Shown here: positions 21,451 to 35,400 of the stretch, piece after piece | Layout of the letters: every line of letters starts with the position of its first letter | How positions within the stretch are numbered: position 1 is the first letter of the stretch | NCBI RefSeq assembly: GCF_949987535.1 | Contig: NC_080069.1 | Location: forward strand, 42,583,269 to 42,647,268 | Direction: 5' to 3' | Length of the DNA stretch: 64,000 bases | Source: Balaenoptera acutorostrata | Lineage: Eukaryota > Chordata > Mammalia > Artiodactyla > Balaenopteridae | Translations under genes and position numbers: made by a program | The notes under the pieces: generated by a model | The model's database searches: none | Told to the model about the DNA's origin: nothing | The model's input: only the letters and a program-made list of their open reading frames with translations

Positions 21451-24400
21451 ATTTTGTCTGATGTAAGTATTGCTACCTCTGCTTTTTTGTTGTTGTTTTT
21501 GTTGCCATTTGCTTGAAATATCTTTTTCCATCCCTTCACTCTCAGTCTATGTGTGTCTTTATGTCTAAAGTGAGTTTCTTGTAGGCAGCATATCATTGGA
21601 TCTTGTTTTTTAATTTATTCAGCCATTCTATGTCTTTTGATTGGAGAATGTAATCCATTTATGTTTAAATTACTGATTTAAAAAAAGGGCTTACAATTGC
21701 CATTTTGTTACTTACTGTCTGGCTGTTTTGTAGATCCATTGTTCCTTGTTTCTTACCCTGCTATCTGTTTCTTATTTGATGTTTTGTGGTATCAGTATGC
21801 TTTGACTTCTTTATCATGTTCCTTTTGTAATTACTACAGGTTTTTCCCTTGTGGTTACCATGAAGCTTACATAAAAATATCTTAAAATTGTAACACTCCA
21901 GTTTAAGCTAATAACAACTTAACTTCAATACAATCCCTAAGCTTTACACTTTTACTTCTCCTCCCCCTCACATTTCAAGTTATTGATATTACAATTTGCT
22001 TTTGTTATTGTATAATAACAGATTATTGTAAGTATGGTTATTTTTACATTTGTTTTTTAACGTGTAAACTAGATTTGTAAGTAAGTGAATTGTGCACCAG
22101 CATTACTGTACAGAATCTAACTTTGACTATATTACCAGTGAGTTTTACACTGCCTTCTTACTTTTTATGATGTTAATTAGTGTCCTTTCCACTTAACAGA
22201 CTCCCTTTAGCATTTCTTGTAAGGTAGGTCTAATGGTGATGAATTCCTTCAGTTTTTGTTTGTTTGGGAAAGTCTTTATCCCTCCATTTCTGAAGGACAG
22301 CTTCACCAGGTATAGTATTCTTGGTTGACAGTTTCTTTCTTTCAATATTTTGAATATGTCATGCCATTAGCTTCTGGCCTGAAAACTTTCTGTTGAGAAA
22401 TCTGCCAGTAGTCTTATGGGGGTGCCCTTACATTAACTTATCTCTTTTCTCTTGCTGGTTTTAAAATTCTTTTGTCTTTGACTCTTGACAATTTATATTT
22501 ATGTCTCATTAGAGCCCTTTTTGAGTTCAACCTATTTGGGATCCTGTGGGCCTCTTGGATCTTGATGTCTATTTCTCTTCCCAGGTTTGAGAAGTTTTCA
22601 GCCATTACTGTCTTTAATATATTTTCTGTCCTTTTTCTCTTCTCTTTTTGGAATTCCTTTAATACGAATATTGTTTCTTTTCATTGTGTCCCGTTAAGTC
22701 CTATGGGCTGGGGCTGGCTTCACTTTTTTTCATTCTTTTTTCTTTTTGCTTCTCTGACTGGATAATTTCAAATATCCTATCTTCCAGGTCACTGATTCTT
22801 TCTTCTGCCTGGTTGAGTCTTCTTTTGAAGATCTCTATTGATTTCTTCATTTCAGTTATTATATTTTTCAGCTTTAGGATTTGTTTGGTTTTTAAAAATG
22901 GTTTCTATTTCTTTGTTGAGCTTCTCATTTTGCTCATTCATTACTTTCCTAATTTTGTTTAGTTGTCACGTGTTCTTGTAGTTCACTAAACTTCTTTAAG
23001 AGGATTATTCTGAATTCTTTGACAGTTCATAGATCTCCATTTCTTTAGGGTTATTAGTGCTTTTTTAGTTTCCTTTAGTGTTGTCACATTTACCCGATTT
23101 TTCATGGTCCTTGATTCCTTACGCTGATATTTGTGCATTTGAGTAAGTGGTCTCCTCTTCCAGACTTTGCAGATTTGCTTTGGATTCATCAGCCAGCTCA
23201 GTTTGGGTTTCTGGTGTCTGCTGTTAGCATCCTTGGGCAGGTGAGACCTGCTATTAGAGTCTATTTTGGGGCAAGGCAACTGTTTAAGCTCTGAGATTGT
23301 GGATGGGGGTGTGTGCCACTGGCTGAGAACAGCTGGATAGGACTGAGGGCTTCATTCCATGCCCAACTGAGGCTATAGTATAGGCTCTTTTGTCTGGATT
23401 TTCTGGTCAGGCTTACTAGATGGTCGGGACTAGGAACTATACTCAGCAGTAAATGGGCCTATGAATTAACTTCCCTACCCTGGTAGGGCAGCAGGATGGG
23501 ACCCAGGGCCTGCATGGCTCATTGTTTGGGGACCCAAGTCAGGCAAGAGTGTTTATTGGATATCCTGGTCAGGTGAGACTACCAGTTTTGCTCTGCAGAC
23601 AGGGAAAGCCATGGGCTATACTTTTGGTTCAAATGCCACTGTTAAGCAGGGCTGTTGGATGGGCTACACAGCTTTCTGTGTGCTCTGGTAAGGTTCCCTG
23701 GTCAGATAAACTGAAGGCTGTATTCAGCAATGAGTCAGGCTTTGACTTAGTTTCCCTACATAAACTAATTTAGGCACAGTGGGAGAAGCAGCTCCTAGGC
23801 CACTCTGTTTGTGGTCTTCAATCAGTCTGATCCAGGCCCCAAGTTCTATGGCCAAACTGGACCACTTGCTTTGCTCTAAAAGCAATCAGCTCTGCCTGCC
23901 CACCTCTCAGCTCCAGTGTGGCTGGATAGTGCAGCTTCCAGGTGTTCTTACCAGCCCTTCCTGTCAGATGGAGCTATGACTCAGCCCTCCTGCCTGGGTA
24001 GGACTGAGAGAGCCCACTTCAGGTAACTCCCAAATTTTCCCAAACAAGCTTTCTGGTTGGAAGGGACAGGGATCTAGGATCCACAGTGGGTGGGGTTATG
24101 ACTCAGTTCCTCTGCCTGGGTGTGAGTAGACCAGGCTCCAGGGCTGTCAAAACTCCTCCTCTGAGGATCTGAATCTGGCAGTCCTTTCCCTGGTTAGATG
24201 CACCACCAACTAGGTTCTGCATATGAGCACAGCCACTGGTTGGGACTAGTACTTGGCTCTGCAGGTAGGAACTCAGTCTGCCAAGATCTGAGTGCTGACT
24301 GTTGGAAGCCCCCCCGCCTTCTCCATCATGAATTCCCAGTGGTTGAGCCCCACAGATTCCCCTGTGATACTGGGGGGTGAAATACAGTGTAAGGGCTCCC

Positions 24401-24705
24401 ATAAAGTGACCCACAATGCTAGGCGGGGAGCTGGATGTCACCCCTGGCTCTCTTTTCCCACTGAAGGAACTGGAGGCTCTGAGGAGATCTCTCAATGTGA
24501 TCAGCATAGCCATTCCTCTTATCCTCCCAATGCAGTCTGTCTTGGTCTCTGTGGTACAGGAGGGTACTTCAGCCTCACTTGCATGTATTAGGATTTTCTC
24601 AGTGGTGTCTTCTCCATGAATGGTTGTTAGTTGTTCTTCCTGTGAGGGGGAGAGAAGTCAGAACAACCGATGTTGGCATCTTGGTGACATCACTTCCTGT
24701 ACATC

Positions 24706-26324
<1,619 letters not shown>

Positions 26325-27440
26325 AGCTCATATCTCATATGACTAAGGGCTATATTCAATACTAGTGATTTTTTTTTTCAGCAAAGGCCTTGTTCTGGTC
26401 ACAGGACCATCAACAGGTGTTCCTTACTCATAACTGATTATTCAGACCTTTAAGTTAGCTTTCCATAATTCACTGCAAGTAAATAAGTTTAAATCAAATA
26501 CAGTTATTTTAGTTACAGGTCAGGAAGATGGCCTCTAAATAACCAAAAATATGTTTATTTTTTATTATAGTACAGACATACTCTTTATCTATTATAATAA
26601 ATTGAGCTGAATTAGATTTCCTCCTTTTTTAATAGTTAACACCATTATAAGCTATAAGGTTCAGAATCAGAGTTTTAGTAAAAACCCAAGAGAAACTTTT
26701 TGAATATAATCCTTAGTGAAAACAATGTTCTCTAACCAATGCCTATACAACTAAATTTATGCTGGGCTTTTGTTTTTGTTTTTTTAAAAATATTTTTATG
26801 TGTTCAAAATATTTTGGTAAATTTTTAGCAAAAAAAAAAAAAAAGAAGCCTCCTGGAGTTATTTAAGTGTACAGATTGTAAGACTAACGCACAAAGGGTA
26901 TGTCAGGAATTTTTTAATGTTTGTTTTGGCACTGGTTTGTTTTTTAAAATATTTTTGGCTGAACATAATTTGTTGTTACCTGCATATGAGATAGAAAATA
27001 GGTAGAAAAACACTGTAGAAAGTAAACTTCTGAAACGGATGATGGAACTGGAGGAAGTAGAAATTGAGAGCATCAAGTGGACACAGGGTCCATTTTTCAA
27101 AGTATTTGGACAAGATGACTTGTTACTTTCATTTGCATCCTGCCCATATATTTTGTCTCTGGAAATAGAATGTTTTTAAAAGAAAGTGAAACTTTAAAGG
27201 AAAAAAGTTAAAGGAGATGCTAGTTAATTGCATATTATTGTACATTAACCCAAGAGTGGAAGTAGATGGGAATTGGACAACTGGTAAGTTGCAAAACAAG
27301 AGCTCTGGTGAGGCTGGTAGGCAAGTGTTGGTAGACAAATGATCTATTTTATGAAAGTGATGGTGATGCAAGGTATTGGATGATGTAAAGAACAGTATAC
27401 TCACTGTCCAAGTTGACATGAATATGTTTAAGTGGATCTA

Positions 27441-27446
27441 AATAAA
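27441..27446 (+). promoter_or_regulatory. FRMD3: Candidate FRMD3 poly(A) signal
   Basis: AATAAA about 1.1 kb after the stop codon, followed within 100 bp by a GT-rich tract (27524 on), a plausible downstream element. Confidence 0.35.
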
Positions 27447-27521
27447 AGTGGAGAAACTTGAAGGCACATTTTTTGGTCCCTCATGCCATTCACTGAGATT
27501 CTGTGGAAGAAACTTTAAAAG

Positions 27522-27523
<2 letters not shown>

Positions 27524-27564
<41 letters not shown>
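27524..27564. repeat. (TG)n microsatellite
   Basis: About 20 uninterrupted TG units; probably within the FRMD3 3' UTR or just past its end. Confidence 0.95.
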
Positions 27565-27566
<2 letters not shown>

Positions 27567-28199
27567 AAAGAGTGTGAAGAGAATGGATTTTGGCTTTTTG
27601 ATAAATGCCTATGATCTTTCTTTGTGGCGGTCATTATACTCTTTTCCTTTCCTGGTCTCCTTAAGATTTTAACTCATTCATAATCGGGGCTCTCATTAAG
27701 AAAGTGGAGGGGACTCAACTCAGATAATATACCATTTCAGCTTGGGTGAAGTAGTGAAATGACTCCCTAACTAGACAGTAGATGGGACAAATGCTCTAGT
27801 ACCTTCCTTCATACCATTAAATCCATGACAGAAAGGCTCTGATGCTTTCCATGCACAGTACTTACCAATACTGTGAAAGAAAAGAGTATGGAGCTTAGGG
27901 CATAGAGCATAGGGATTTCTCCATAGATTGTAAATGAAGGCATGGAATATTTTCAAAGGGATTGGGCTGCCTATAATCTCTCCCTAACTCCAACTCTATC
28001 ATTAACATAATCTCCAAATTGGCCATTCCAGTCCTACTCATTCATGGAGCTCTAAGTGCTTTATTAGACATTTAATTTTGTAAATAAGTTTTAAAAGTCA
28101 GCTCATGAAGGCTTCAGTTGAGCAAACTATAGTATAATTTGCTATTAAGTTTATAGGGTGTTCTTTCTCATGTGCATTGAGTGATTGATTTTGCTTTTT

Positions 28200-28205
28200 A
28201 ATAAA
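28200..28205 (+). promoter_or_regulatory. FRMD3: Candidate distal poly(A) signal
   Basis: AATAAA about 1.9 kb after the stop; an alternative end for a longer FRMD3 transcript. Confidence 0.3.
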
Positions 28206-30160
28206 CAATATTTGATACCTGAAATTTGATACCAAGGTAGAAATATATTTTCTATAGGTTATTTGGAAAGTTTGCAAATGGCGTCCTTTGAAGCTGAAGA
28301 TTTTTCCCCCCTTGTTTATGACTTAAAGTCATACTTTCTTACATAAGGGTACTCCAGTGTAGTCTGCACAAAATTAGTTCCCTCTTCTAATCATGCTTCA
28401 AATCATTTTCTTTGAAGTTCTAACCATAACAAATCATCTAGCCCTTGCCCTTTTACACTAATATTAAATAATATTTTTTAAACTAGGGAATTAATATATT
28501 AGCCATCATAAAACATTGAAAAATACTGACAGAATAAGTATCACACATAGTCCAGCCAAACAGATCTATAGTAAGGAATAATAAATATATAATTTTAACA
28601 TTTCTAGCTAACATCTCTTTTCTCTTAGGCAAAAACTTCAGTGTTGAATAGAAATGCTTTTAAGTGAAGGAGTTGACAGGATAGGGTCTGCAGAATTTAA
28701 ACAATTTCTACCAAAAGTAAAACTTGGATCCCGAAATGCCATTTTGTCGGGATAGAATCAGAGTCTTTTGAAATATCTGCTTAAGTTTTCTTAGAAGACA
28801 GTCACCAGTTGCCTGAATCAAATGAGGAAAAGACTGCTTCCAAAGATGGAGAATATATAATACAGTAAGATACAGAATTCAAAGCAAGTGTGTGAGTATA
28901 TGTATATTCCATATTATTGGTATATGTATTTATATATGAACCTGTATATATGTGTGTATTTGTATACACACAACCGATATGCCCTTCATACATAGTTGTT
29001 TTTATTTTTCCCCAGTTGAGGAATTTGTGACATGTTATTCCTTTTCCCTCTCAGATATCAATAGTGGATAAAACCCACAGTCTCAAAGGTTTCAATTTTC
29101 CATGAAAACTACCATTTGTGTACATCTGTGGTTTTATACACACACACATATGGCAAATACATATACACACACAATCTTGTCTTTAGTGCTAATGCAAGTT
29201 GGATCATGAAAAAAACGTAGGTGAAGTATCGTGTATTTCTGTCCGTGCTTGGAACATATTGTAAAATGTTATGTATCTGGAATATATCTTGTGGTTTGTC
29301 TACTATTTCTAAAAGACAACTCTGGGAAGAAGTCAAAATGAATTGATTTCATTGAAATACTAGAGAGTTGGGGGCCATGTTACCTGTGATTGGAGCCTTA
29401 TCTTTGTATAGTGAAATTTGCATTTCTGTGTCAACAGCCAGATTGTTTTATATGTTAATATGGTGGCAGGAATCCCTAATAAAAAATACTCTGGGGAAAA
29501 ATGTTTCTGCAATCATTTAGTTTTATTCAAAGTAAAGTTGTATAAAATAGCCCATTGGAAACTACAGAAAGGTGCCATCTGCTACCATGAAATGAGGTCA
29601 TCCTTGAATGGTGATAGTGTGGGAAAAAAAAAAAATCACAGGTAATGGACGGGATTAACCCTTCCTTTGCAGAAGTCACCCAGGCTCAAAGGAAAACTAT
29701 TGAGTGCACTAGAAATGCACCCAAATATAAAAGACAGCTGTAGTTTAATTAGTGGCATCAACATAGAGAGAAATAGAAAAGCACAGGAAAAAAAAAACAG
29801 AAAAGGGGTGTTCTGTATGACAGGCAGGAGGAAGGATTTCAGAGTGCAGCAGTTAGTATGTTCTCACTTCCTGTGCCAAAGAGAGCTACCTCAGACTCAG
29901 CTCTGCAACTTTGCCATTCAACTTCTGTCTGTTCACAGGCCCTGGAAGAATCTTGCTATTCTACTCCTGTCGTTCCCCTCCATGCATGGCCTAAAAGGAC
30001 CTCCTCTTTGCTTTGGCACAAAGCTAACAACTCCACACCTGACAGTTAAATCAGAAGGTGTTAGTTACTCTGAATGGAATAAAAGGGACTCTCTTTACTA
30101 CAGGAACACCATAGGTGTCCAGCTGAATTGTACCCTAGCTGCGGTGGCCTAGTCAAGTTT
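28206..30160. other. Downstream region without recognised gene
   Basis: AT-rich, with TG/TA-rich stretches (28880-28975, 29140-29175). The plus-strand open frame at 29667-30152 (161 codons) has no recognisable domain and includes an A-run. I do not support it as a gene. Confidence 0.35.
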
Positions 30161-30164
30161 TGTT

Positions 30165-30493
30165 TTGTTTTGTTTTTTTCAGTTTTATCGAGATATAATT
30201 GACATATACCAGTATATCATTTTTAGGTATACAACATAATGATTTGATATATGTATATATTGCAAAATGATTACCATAATAAGTTTAGTCAATGTCCATC
30301 ACCTCACGTAGTTAGATTTTTTTTTTTCTTGTGATGAGAACTTTTAAGATTGCTGACTCTTAGTAACTTGCAGACATAACGATACAGAATCGTTAACAGA
30401 GTCACCAAGCTGTGTATTACATCCCCAGGACTTATGCATCTTAAAACTAAGAATCTGTACCTTTTGATCTCCTTCATCCATTTCACCCATCCG
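30165..30493 (-). mobile_element. Old L1 3' UTR fragment (L1MA/MB-like)
   Basis: Reverse-complement 3' end 'ttttatcgagatataattga', 'aatgatttgatatatgtata', 'gtccatcacctcacgtagtt'. Confidence 0.75.
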
Positions 30494-30515
30494 GGGGTTG
30501 GGGGGTGGGCGAAGT

Positions 30516-30952
30516 CTGTCAAGTTCTTCCTCAGCAGTCCTCAGGGGTCTGAGCTCCAGAGCACAGGAAAGAAAAGGAAGTCAGTGGCCAGTGTTCAGGT
30601 GTGAGGTATCAGGAGTCAGTCCCGAGCCAGCACCTGTTTGTGTTAGTGGCCGCCCACTGGGAGGCTCACACACAATGGCCCTTGGCCACTTGTTCACTGA
30701 GCAGCCCAGGCTCCGAACCCAGCCTCACCTCGTGGGAGAAACCCTTTTCCTTATTCATACACTCCTTGCTCAGCCGATTAGGGTAAAGATCTCCTAACTA
30801 CATTTCAGCTTGCAAGGAAAGGACTGGGGAGAAGCTTCCACCTGGGTGACCTCGGGATGGTTGTGGTTGATGAACTTGAGACTCTTGGGGCCGCCTTTCT
30901 CTACTGGGTGGAGATAATGTGCTAAAGGACCCTGCTTACTTGTCCTCCTGCT

Positions 30953-30983
<31 letters not shown>

Positions 30984-31245
30984 CCTGCTTTTGGGCTTCC
31001 AGTCTCCATGACGTAAACAGACCCAGCAGGACCTGCCCGTGGTGGGCCCACCCAGGACTCAGCTCTCCACGTTCCAGCCTCGGTCTGTGGCAGGGTGGGT
31101 AAGTTTGGTGAGCCCCACCCACTGCCCTCAGCTGTCATCACTTCAGAGAGGATGAAAGAAACCTCGCTTGGGCCTCAGATCCCAGCTATGCTCTTCAATT
31201 CATCAATAAAGCCGATTTTAATCCTCTTCTGGCCATGTGTCTATT
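30516..31245 (+). mobile_element. LTR-like sequence (candidate)
   Basis: A GC-rich block, unlike its neighbours, with a single AATAAA at 31206 followed by a T-rich run and 'cctcttctggcc', an arrangement typical of a retroviral LTR R/U5. I could not find convincing TG/CA ends or a flanking direct repeat, so the limits and the identity are tentative. Confidence 0.35.
30953..30979. repeat. (TC)n microsatellite
   Basis: About 13 TC units in the LTR-like block. Confidence 0.9.
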
Positions 31246-32436
31246 GTCTATGGGGAACTGGGGTGTGAGATGGGGAGTGGTGCAGGATTCACACTACGTA
31301 CACGCAAGACTGTTTAGGATCTGTCACTTCCAGTGTTGCAAGCGAGGAAGGAGTCGGGGAGGCTGCTCCCGGCTGAACCTCAGGCATCAGAGGATGTCTG
31401 CCACTGGCATCGGCCCTGACAGCCCTTGTAGATGGGTGAGGGAACTTGGGACATAATATTAGAAAAGAACAGAGGATTGCTTGGAACCACACATCCTTCT
31501 TCTTTACCTGTAGCTGATGCTGACCCCAAATATCTCTTTGGAAAGAGAACCAAAGCCGCTTTCCTGGTTGCAAAGGAAAACCCTTAGTAGGACACAGGAT
31601 ATGCTTTGTGTGGATACCAAGTACTGAAACCTGTCTTGCAAATTACTGTAGTTCCTCCAGCTAACATGGCTCACCTTGATCTCCTCATCCACAAGAATTA
31701 TGATTTTGATAATTCCAAGGGTTTTGAGCTTTCCAAGGAGACTACACTTCAAGGGAGGGAACATACTGACAAACCAACATTGGTTTCCACTCTGGCAGTT
31801 ATATTCTTCGTAATAAGTTAAAAACACAGCATCCTGGTTTAGGGATCAGTCTCCTGTCATTTCCTTGATGTGAATTGGCTCGCTCCCATGCTCAATCAGC
31901 CTCAGTGTCCTGATAACCCTGAGCTTGCAAACCAGACCCTGAACAGTGGTGGCCACCTGTAGAGAGGTACTACTCCCTGGTTCTAAGGGTTTATGTATAA
32001 TTTATTGTCCAAACCGGGACTCTTTTTGAGAGTGAAAGGGGGTGTTTTTAATGACTATGTCACAGCAATGGGTGTTAACTAGGACTTTTCCAGACACTCT
32101 ATCTGTAGGGCTTTGCCTCATCTGCTAGGTGCCCTCTTTCAACAATTCTTCCAGCTTGTTTCCTCTAAAATATTGACAAGGTGAAATAGGGAAGGATTAT
32201 TGCCCTATAGTCATAGATCTACTACTTGCCATAAAGAATCAGATTAAAAGTCACCAAAAGTAATTGTATCATGGGTTTTGGTGTGAGACTATAAATTACA
32301 CAAATTATTTTAAGTGAGCCTTCTGGCATTGAATATTTAATGCTACACACTCAATTTGTTTACCATTTGTAATGTTGAATTTCTTGTTTAATGTGAAGCA
32401 GGTAGAGAGTTAGAATAATCTCAAGGTTGCTTTTAC
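31246..32436. other. Unassigned region with minus-strand open stretches
   Basis: No named repeat recognised. On the minus strand 31827-31504 is open for 107 codons, and part of 31985-31840 is also open. Both lie 'downstream' of the transmembrane exon-like block at 32628-32437. They could be remnants of one decayed gene or provirus; no domain could be identified. Confidence 0.25.
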
Positions 32437-32628
32437 CTCCATAGTCATGAGTTTGACATTTCTGATCAGCACATACACAGCGATGATGATCAGCTTAACT
32501 ATGAGCAACAGGGTCACACTAAGTACACCCAAGACTGATTTATGCCAAAACCAACTTGCTAACTTATAATGAGAAGTGTCGGTCAGCTTTGCACTTAATT
32601 GATGCTGGATACTCCATGCATGATCTTC
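32437..32628 (-). pseudogene. Exon-like block encoding a transmembrane segment
   Basis: On the minus strand, 'ttatgttctag' precedes a 192-nt stretch that is open for exactly 64 codons and ends at GAG|GTAAAA, a good 5' splice site. A stop codon lies in frame immediately before it and eight codons after it, so it is open only between the splice-like sites. The peptide has a soluble half (with WSIQHQL and KLASWFWHKS) and then a strong hydrophobic helix (VLGVLSVTLLLIVKLIIIAV) followed by basic residues. It might be an exon of an unknown gene, or the membrane-spanning remnant of an old endogenous retroviral envelope. I do not recognise the family. Confidence 0.3.
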
Positions 32629-33831
32629 CTAGAACATAAGCTGTAAAGTGAACCAAACACTATTAACAAGTCCAAGGAATCATAGCTAGAAAGCTGCCTC
32701 TCAGGGAAGTCTGCCCCAAGAGACCATGCCTGTCTCAGAAGGGCTAGGGATGCATTAGACACATTTTACTCTAAATCTCCCATTTTTGCAAATTTCTTGT
32801 GGCAGAGGCTGGCAGGGGATCTCCAAAACCATTTCTTCTTTATGCTGTGCACAGAATTAGACTACATTTCCCAGCCCTCATGTACGTAGGTATGGTCGTA
32901 TTCCTGAATTCTGGCCATTGGAATTTGAATGGGAAGCGATCTGTATCACTTCTAAGCCCTGGACTAAGTGTGAGCCTTTATGTGCCACTGGATGTCAACA
33001 ACTGCCAGCAACTTAGATCCTTGAATGACTGTGATGCAGAGCACCCTACGCTTCACCCTAAACCTGACCCACCTGAGACTGTTACTTGAGCAGCAAAGTC
33101 TTAACTGGCAATTTCCATGTCCGTTGTTGTCACCACGCCGTCTCCCATCACTCAAGTTGTCCAGCTCTCTTGAGGAAGGAAAGTACAGCTGAGAGCAGCT
33201 ATAGGAACTGCCCAGGACTGGAGTGTCCCAGAAGGTTCCACTGGACAATCCCTGTGCTTGAGAGTGCAAAAAGAAGGGTTAGGGCCTACTTTTGGTGCTA
33301 ATATATCTTGTCACTCTTGCTTTCAGGGGCTCAATTGGAATCTCACGTAATTAGAGCCCAAAGTAGCCCACCTTGATAGGCAAAATGACCCCTGATTGAG
33401 AACTACTGGATTCAGGAGTGGTTTCATGGACACATGTGTGACCTGTGAACTTGTACAAGGCCCTGCTCTCAAAGGTTTTGTTTAGTGCTCTGCTCTCACA
33501 TCTCGAAATTCTTAATAATAATATCTTAGAACCTGTGTTATGTAAGTGTAGTCCAATGGGACAACAAAATGTGCAGGAGATCAGTCAGGCAACAGTGGGC
33601 ACCATGCATGCTGAGCACTTGGTCTGAGCACGAGGCATACACACACACACACACACGCTGGGCAGTCTGAGACCCCAGGGGTCCCTGAGGGGACTCTGTG
33701 CACCAGTGGAAGCTGGCCCTGGGAGAAAGGAGGTGCTCCCTAGGGACAGCGTTGTAACCTGTGGTGGGGGGCCTGCTTGCCAATCAGTCCCTGGAGCCCA
33801 TCTCTGAAGTATCTGCACAGATATTTTTTTT
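32629..33831. other. Intergenic sequence with weak repeat traces
   Basis: The stretch 32840-32935 ('agactacatttcccagccct', 'tctggccattggaatttgaa') resembles a common mammalian interspersed element I cannot name. Near 33395 'ttgagaactactgg' resembles a hAT (MER5/MER20-type) end. No gene supported. Confidence 0.35.
33639..33656. repeat. (CA)n microsatellite
   Basis: Nine CA units. Confidence 0.9.
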
Positions 33832-34105
33832 TCTAAGCACTTTACAGTTACTTATTTAATCCTCACAATAATCCTATGAGGTAGGAACTATTACTTTTTT
33901 TTAAGATTTTTTATTTTAAATTTTAAAGTCCTTGTTGAATTTGTTACAATATTGCTTCTGTTTTATGTTTCGGTTTTTTGGCCACAAGGCATGTGGGATC
34001 TTAGCTCCCTGACCAAGGATCGAACCCACACCCCCTGCATTGGAAGGTGAAGTCTTAACCACTGGACCACCAGGGAAGTCCCAGGAACTACTATTATTAT
34101 CTCCT
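33832..34105 (-). repeat. MIR SINE split by a CHR-related SINE
   Basis: The left half reads 'taatcctcacaataatccta' and 'gaggtaggaactattac'. It resumes after the inserted SINE with 'ctactattattatctcc'. All are reverse-complement MIR motifs. Confidence 0.8.
33894..34082 (-). mobile_element. CHR-2/tRNA-Glu-type SINE, minus strand
   Basis: The reverse complement starts 'gggacttccctggtggtcca' and contains the B-box-like 'gggttcgatcc'; the + strand begins with the T-run of the tail. It is flanked by near-identical 'aggaactatta' (33883-33893) and 'aggaactacta' (34083-34093), inside a MIR. Confidence 0.88.
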
Positions 34106-34265
34106 TTTTTTAATTAAATGTTTTAAACTGAGGTATAATTGACATACAACATTATGTTTGTTTCAGGTGTACGAAATAATGATTTGATATTTGTACGTAC
34201 TGCAAAAGGATCACCACAATAATTCTGGTTAACATCTGTCACCATACATAATTTTTTTTCTTGCA
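34106..34265 (-). mobile_element. Old L1 3' UTR fragment
   Basis: 'actgaggtataattgacata', 'gtttcaggtgtacgaaataa', 'aacatctgtcaccatacata': reverse-complement L1MA-type 3' end. Confidence 0.7.
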
Positions 34266-34439
34266 TCAGCGCAGATATTAACTCTGTGGTCTGAGCGCTG
34301 GGACAAGATCTGCCACCACTTAGGCAGTACACTTTGTCATTAACTAATTACAACATGAAGTGTACACATGGATATTGCAGTAAACTATATCAGAGACTAA
34401 TTAGGGTTCTTCAAAGAATTTAGAATCTCTGGTTTTGAA

Positions 34440-35400
34440 AATCACTGCAACATTGCACAATAAATATCCAAAGGCTTGGAAATAGAAATTAAATTTAAAG
34501 AGCCTCACATTTCACAGAAAAAGGCACTATTTTCATATAAAAACTTGCATGGACCAATTATTAACAAATGGATGACTGTAACATTATTTTTCCCTGTGAT
34601 TGAAGATACAGTGTTAGAAATCATCAACAGGCATTTTAAATTCCATACAAATCATGAAACCACTTTCAGCTTCTTGTACAACCTCCACAAGTTACAGGAA
34701 ATGTCAGAGGAAACAGTAAAATGCTATTATATTTATTAACATTTAAACCTAAATTCAGAATTACAGAAAACTGATTTGTAAGAAGAGTTCAAACATTTTA
34801 GAAAAAAATTTTCTACAAGAAGCATCAGCTCTAAGATATATTTGAATTTATATTTCAAAATAATTGATCATAACTTTATTCTAATATTGTTACAGCCTAT
34901 GAAATACTCTTAAAATTACCAATAACAGTTGCATCAACAGAGATGCTTTTCAAAATTAAAAATTATCAAAAATTATTTGTTAAGAGTGACTGATGTTACT
35001 TTCAATTATATCAATTGAAAATGAAGTTGCTAAAATAAGTTTTAATAGCCTAATAAATGAATTTGCAGAAAAGTAAAACCTAAAATATTATGTTACGATC
35101 AATCAAGATATATCTATATTGATATATAGATATAATAGAGTATCATTATTTATTGTATTATACAAAATTATGGCACCAAACTATTGTTTTTTGCAATTTG
35201 TGACATTACTTGTTGTAACATAAATGTTATTACTCATCTATCACTATTACTATTTCATGTTTTATAATAAAATATTTTCTAAAGAAAAACCTTTATATTT
35301 TGTACCTTTAACTACACTTTCCCCCTGTATTTTGAAAAAGGGGCTCCACTTATAATTTTTACACTGGGCCCTGCAAATTATGTCACTGACTTTGACTGTG
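34440..35400 (+). mobile_element. hAT DNA transposon remnant (Zaphod/Tip100-like)
   Basis: A plus-strand open stretch at 34476-34739 and broken frames to about 35090 resemble the C-terminal half of a hAT transposase, including a decayed version of the dimerisation region ('LFKIKNYQKLF'). The right end, 'ctgggccctgcaaattatgt', is the kind of terminal sequence carried by Zaphod-type elements. Frames are interrupted by many stops, so it is inactive. Family placement is from memory. Confidence 0.5.

Larger units (their letters stand above)
16021..24695 (-). mobile_element. Near-full-length ancient L1, minus strand, with two nested L1s
   Basis: Read right to left: 5' UTR (about 24695-23060, ending in 'tggcatcttggtgacatcac'-type sequence), ORF1 (about 23060-22240), inter-ORF region, ORF2 (about 21690 to 18281, then across a nested element to about 16400) and a 3' UTR ending 'cagttttattgagatataat' near 16030. 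The flanking 10-mers 'cctgcacatc' (16011-16020) and 'cctgtacatc' (24696-24705) differ at one base and look like an aged target-site duplication. Subtracting the inserts at 16901-18271 and 21137-21450, the body is about 7.0 kb. Every reading frame is broken. Confidence 0.8.
26325..28205 (+). other. FRMD3: FRMD3 3' UTR (extent uncertain)
   Basis: Unique AT-rich sequence directly after the stop codon with no recognised repeat other than the TG tract at 27524. Candidate poly(A) signals are at 27441 and 28200; which is used cannot be told from sequence alone. Short open frames here have no supporting features. Confidence 0.5.

Noticed and set aside
29667..30152. 161-codon plus-strand open frame downstream of FRMD3
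   Set aside because: No domain, contains an A-run, no splice or promoter context, and composition is like its non-coding surroundings.
30794..31141. 115-codon minus-strand open frame with an Arg/Glu repeat
   Set aside because: The repeat is the translated (TC)n microsatellite in an LTR-like block.
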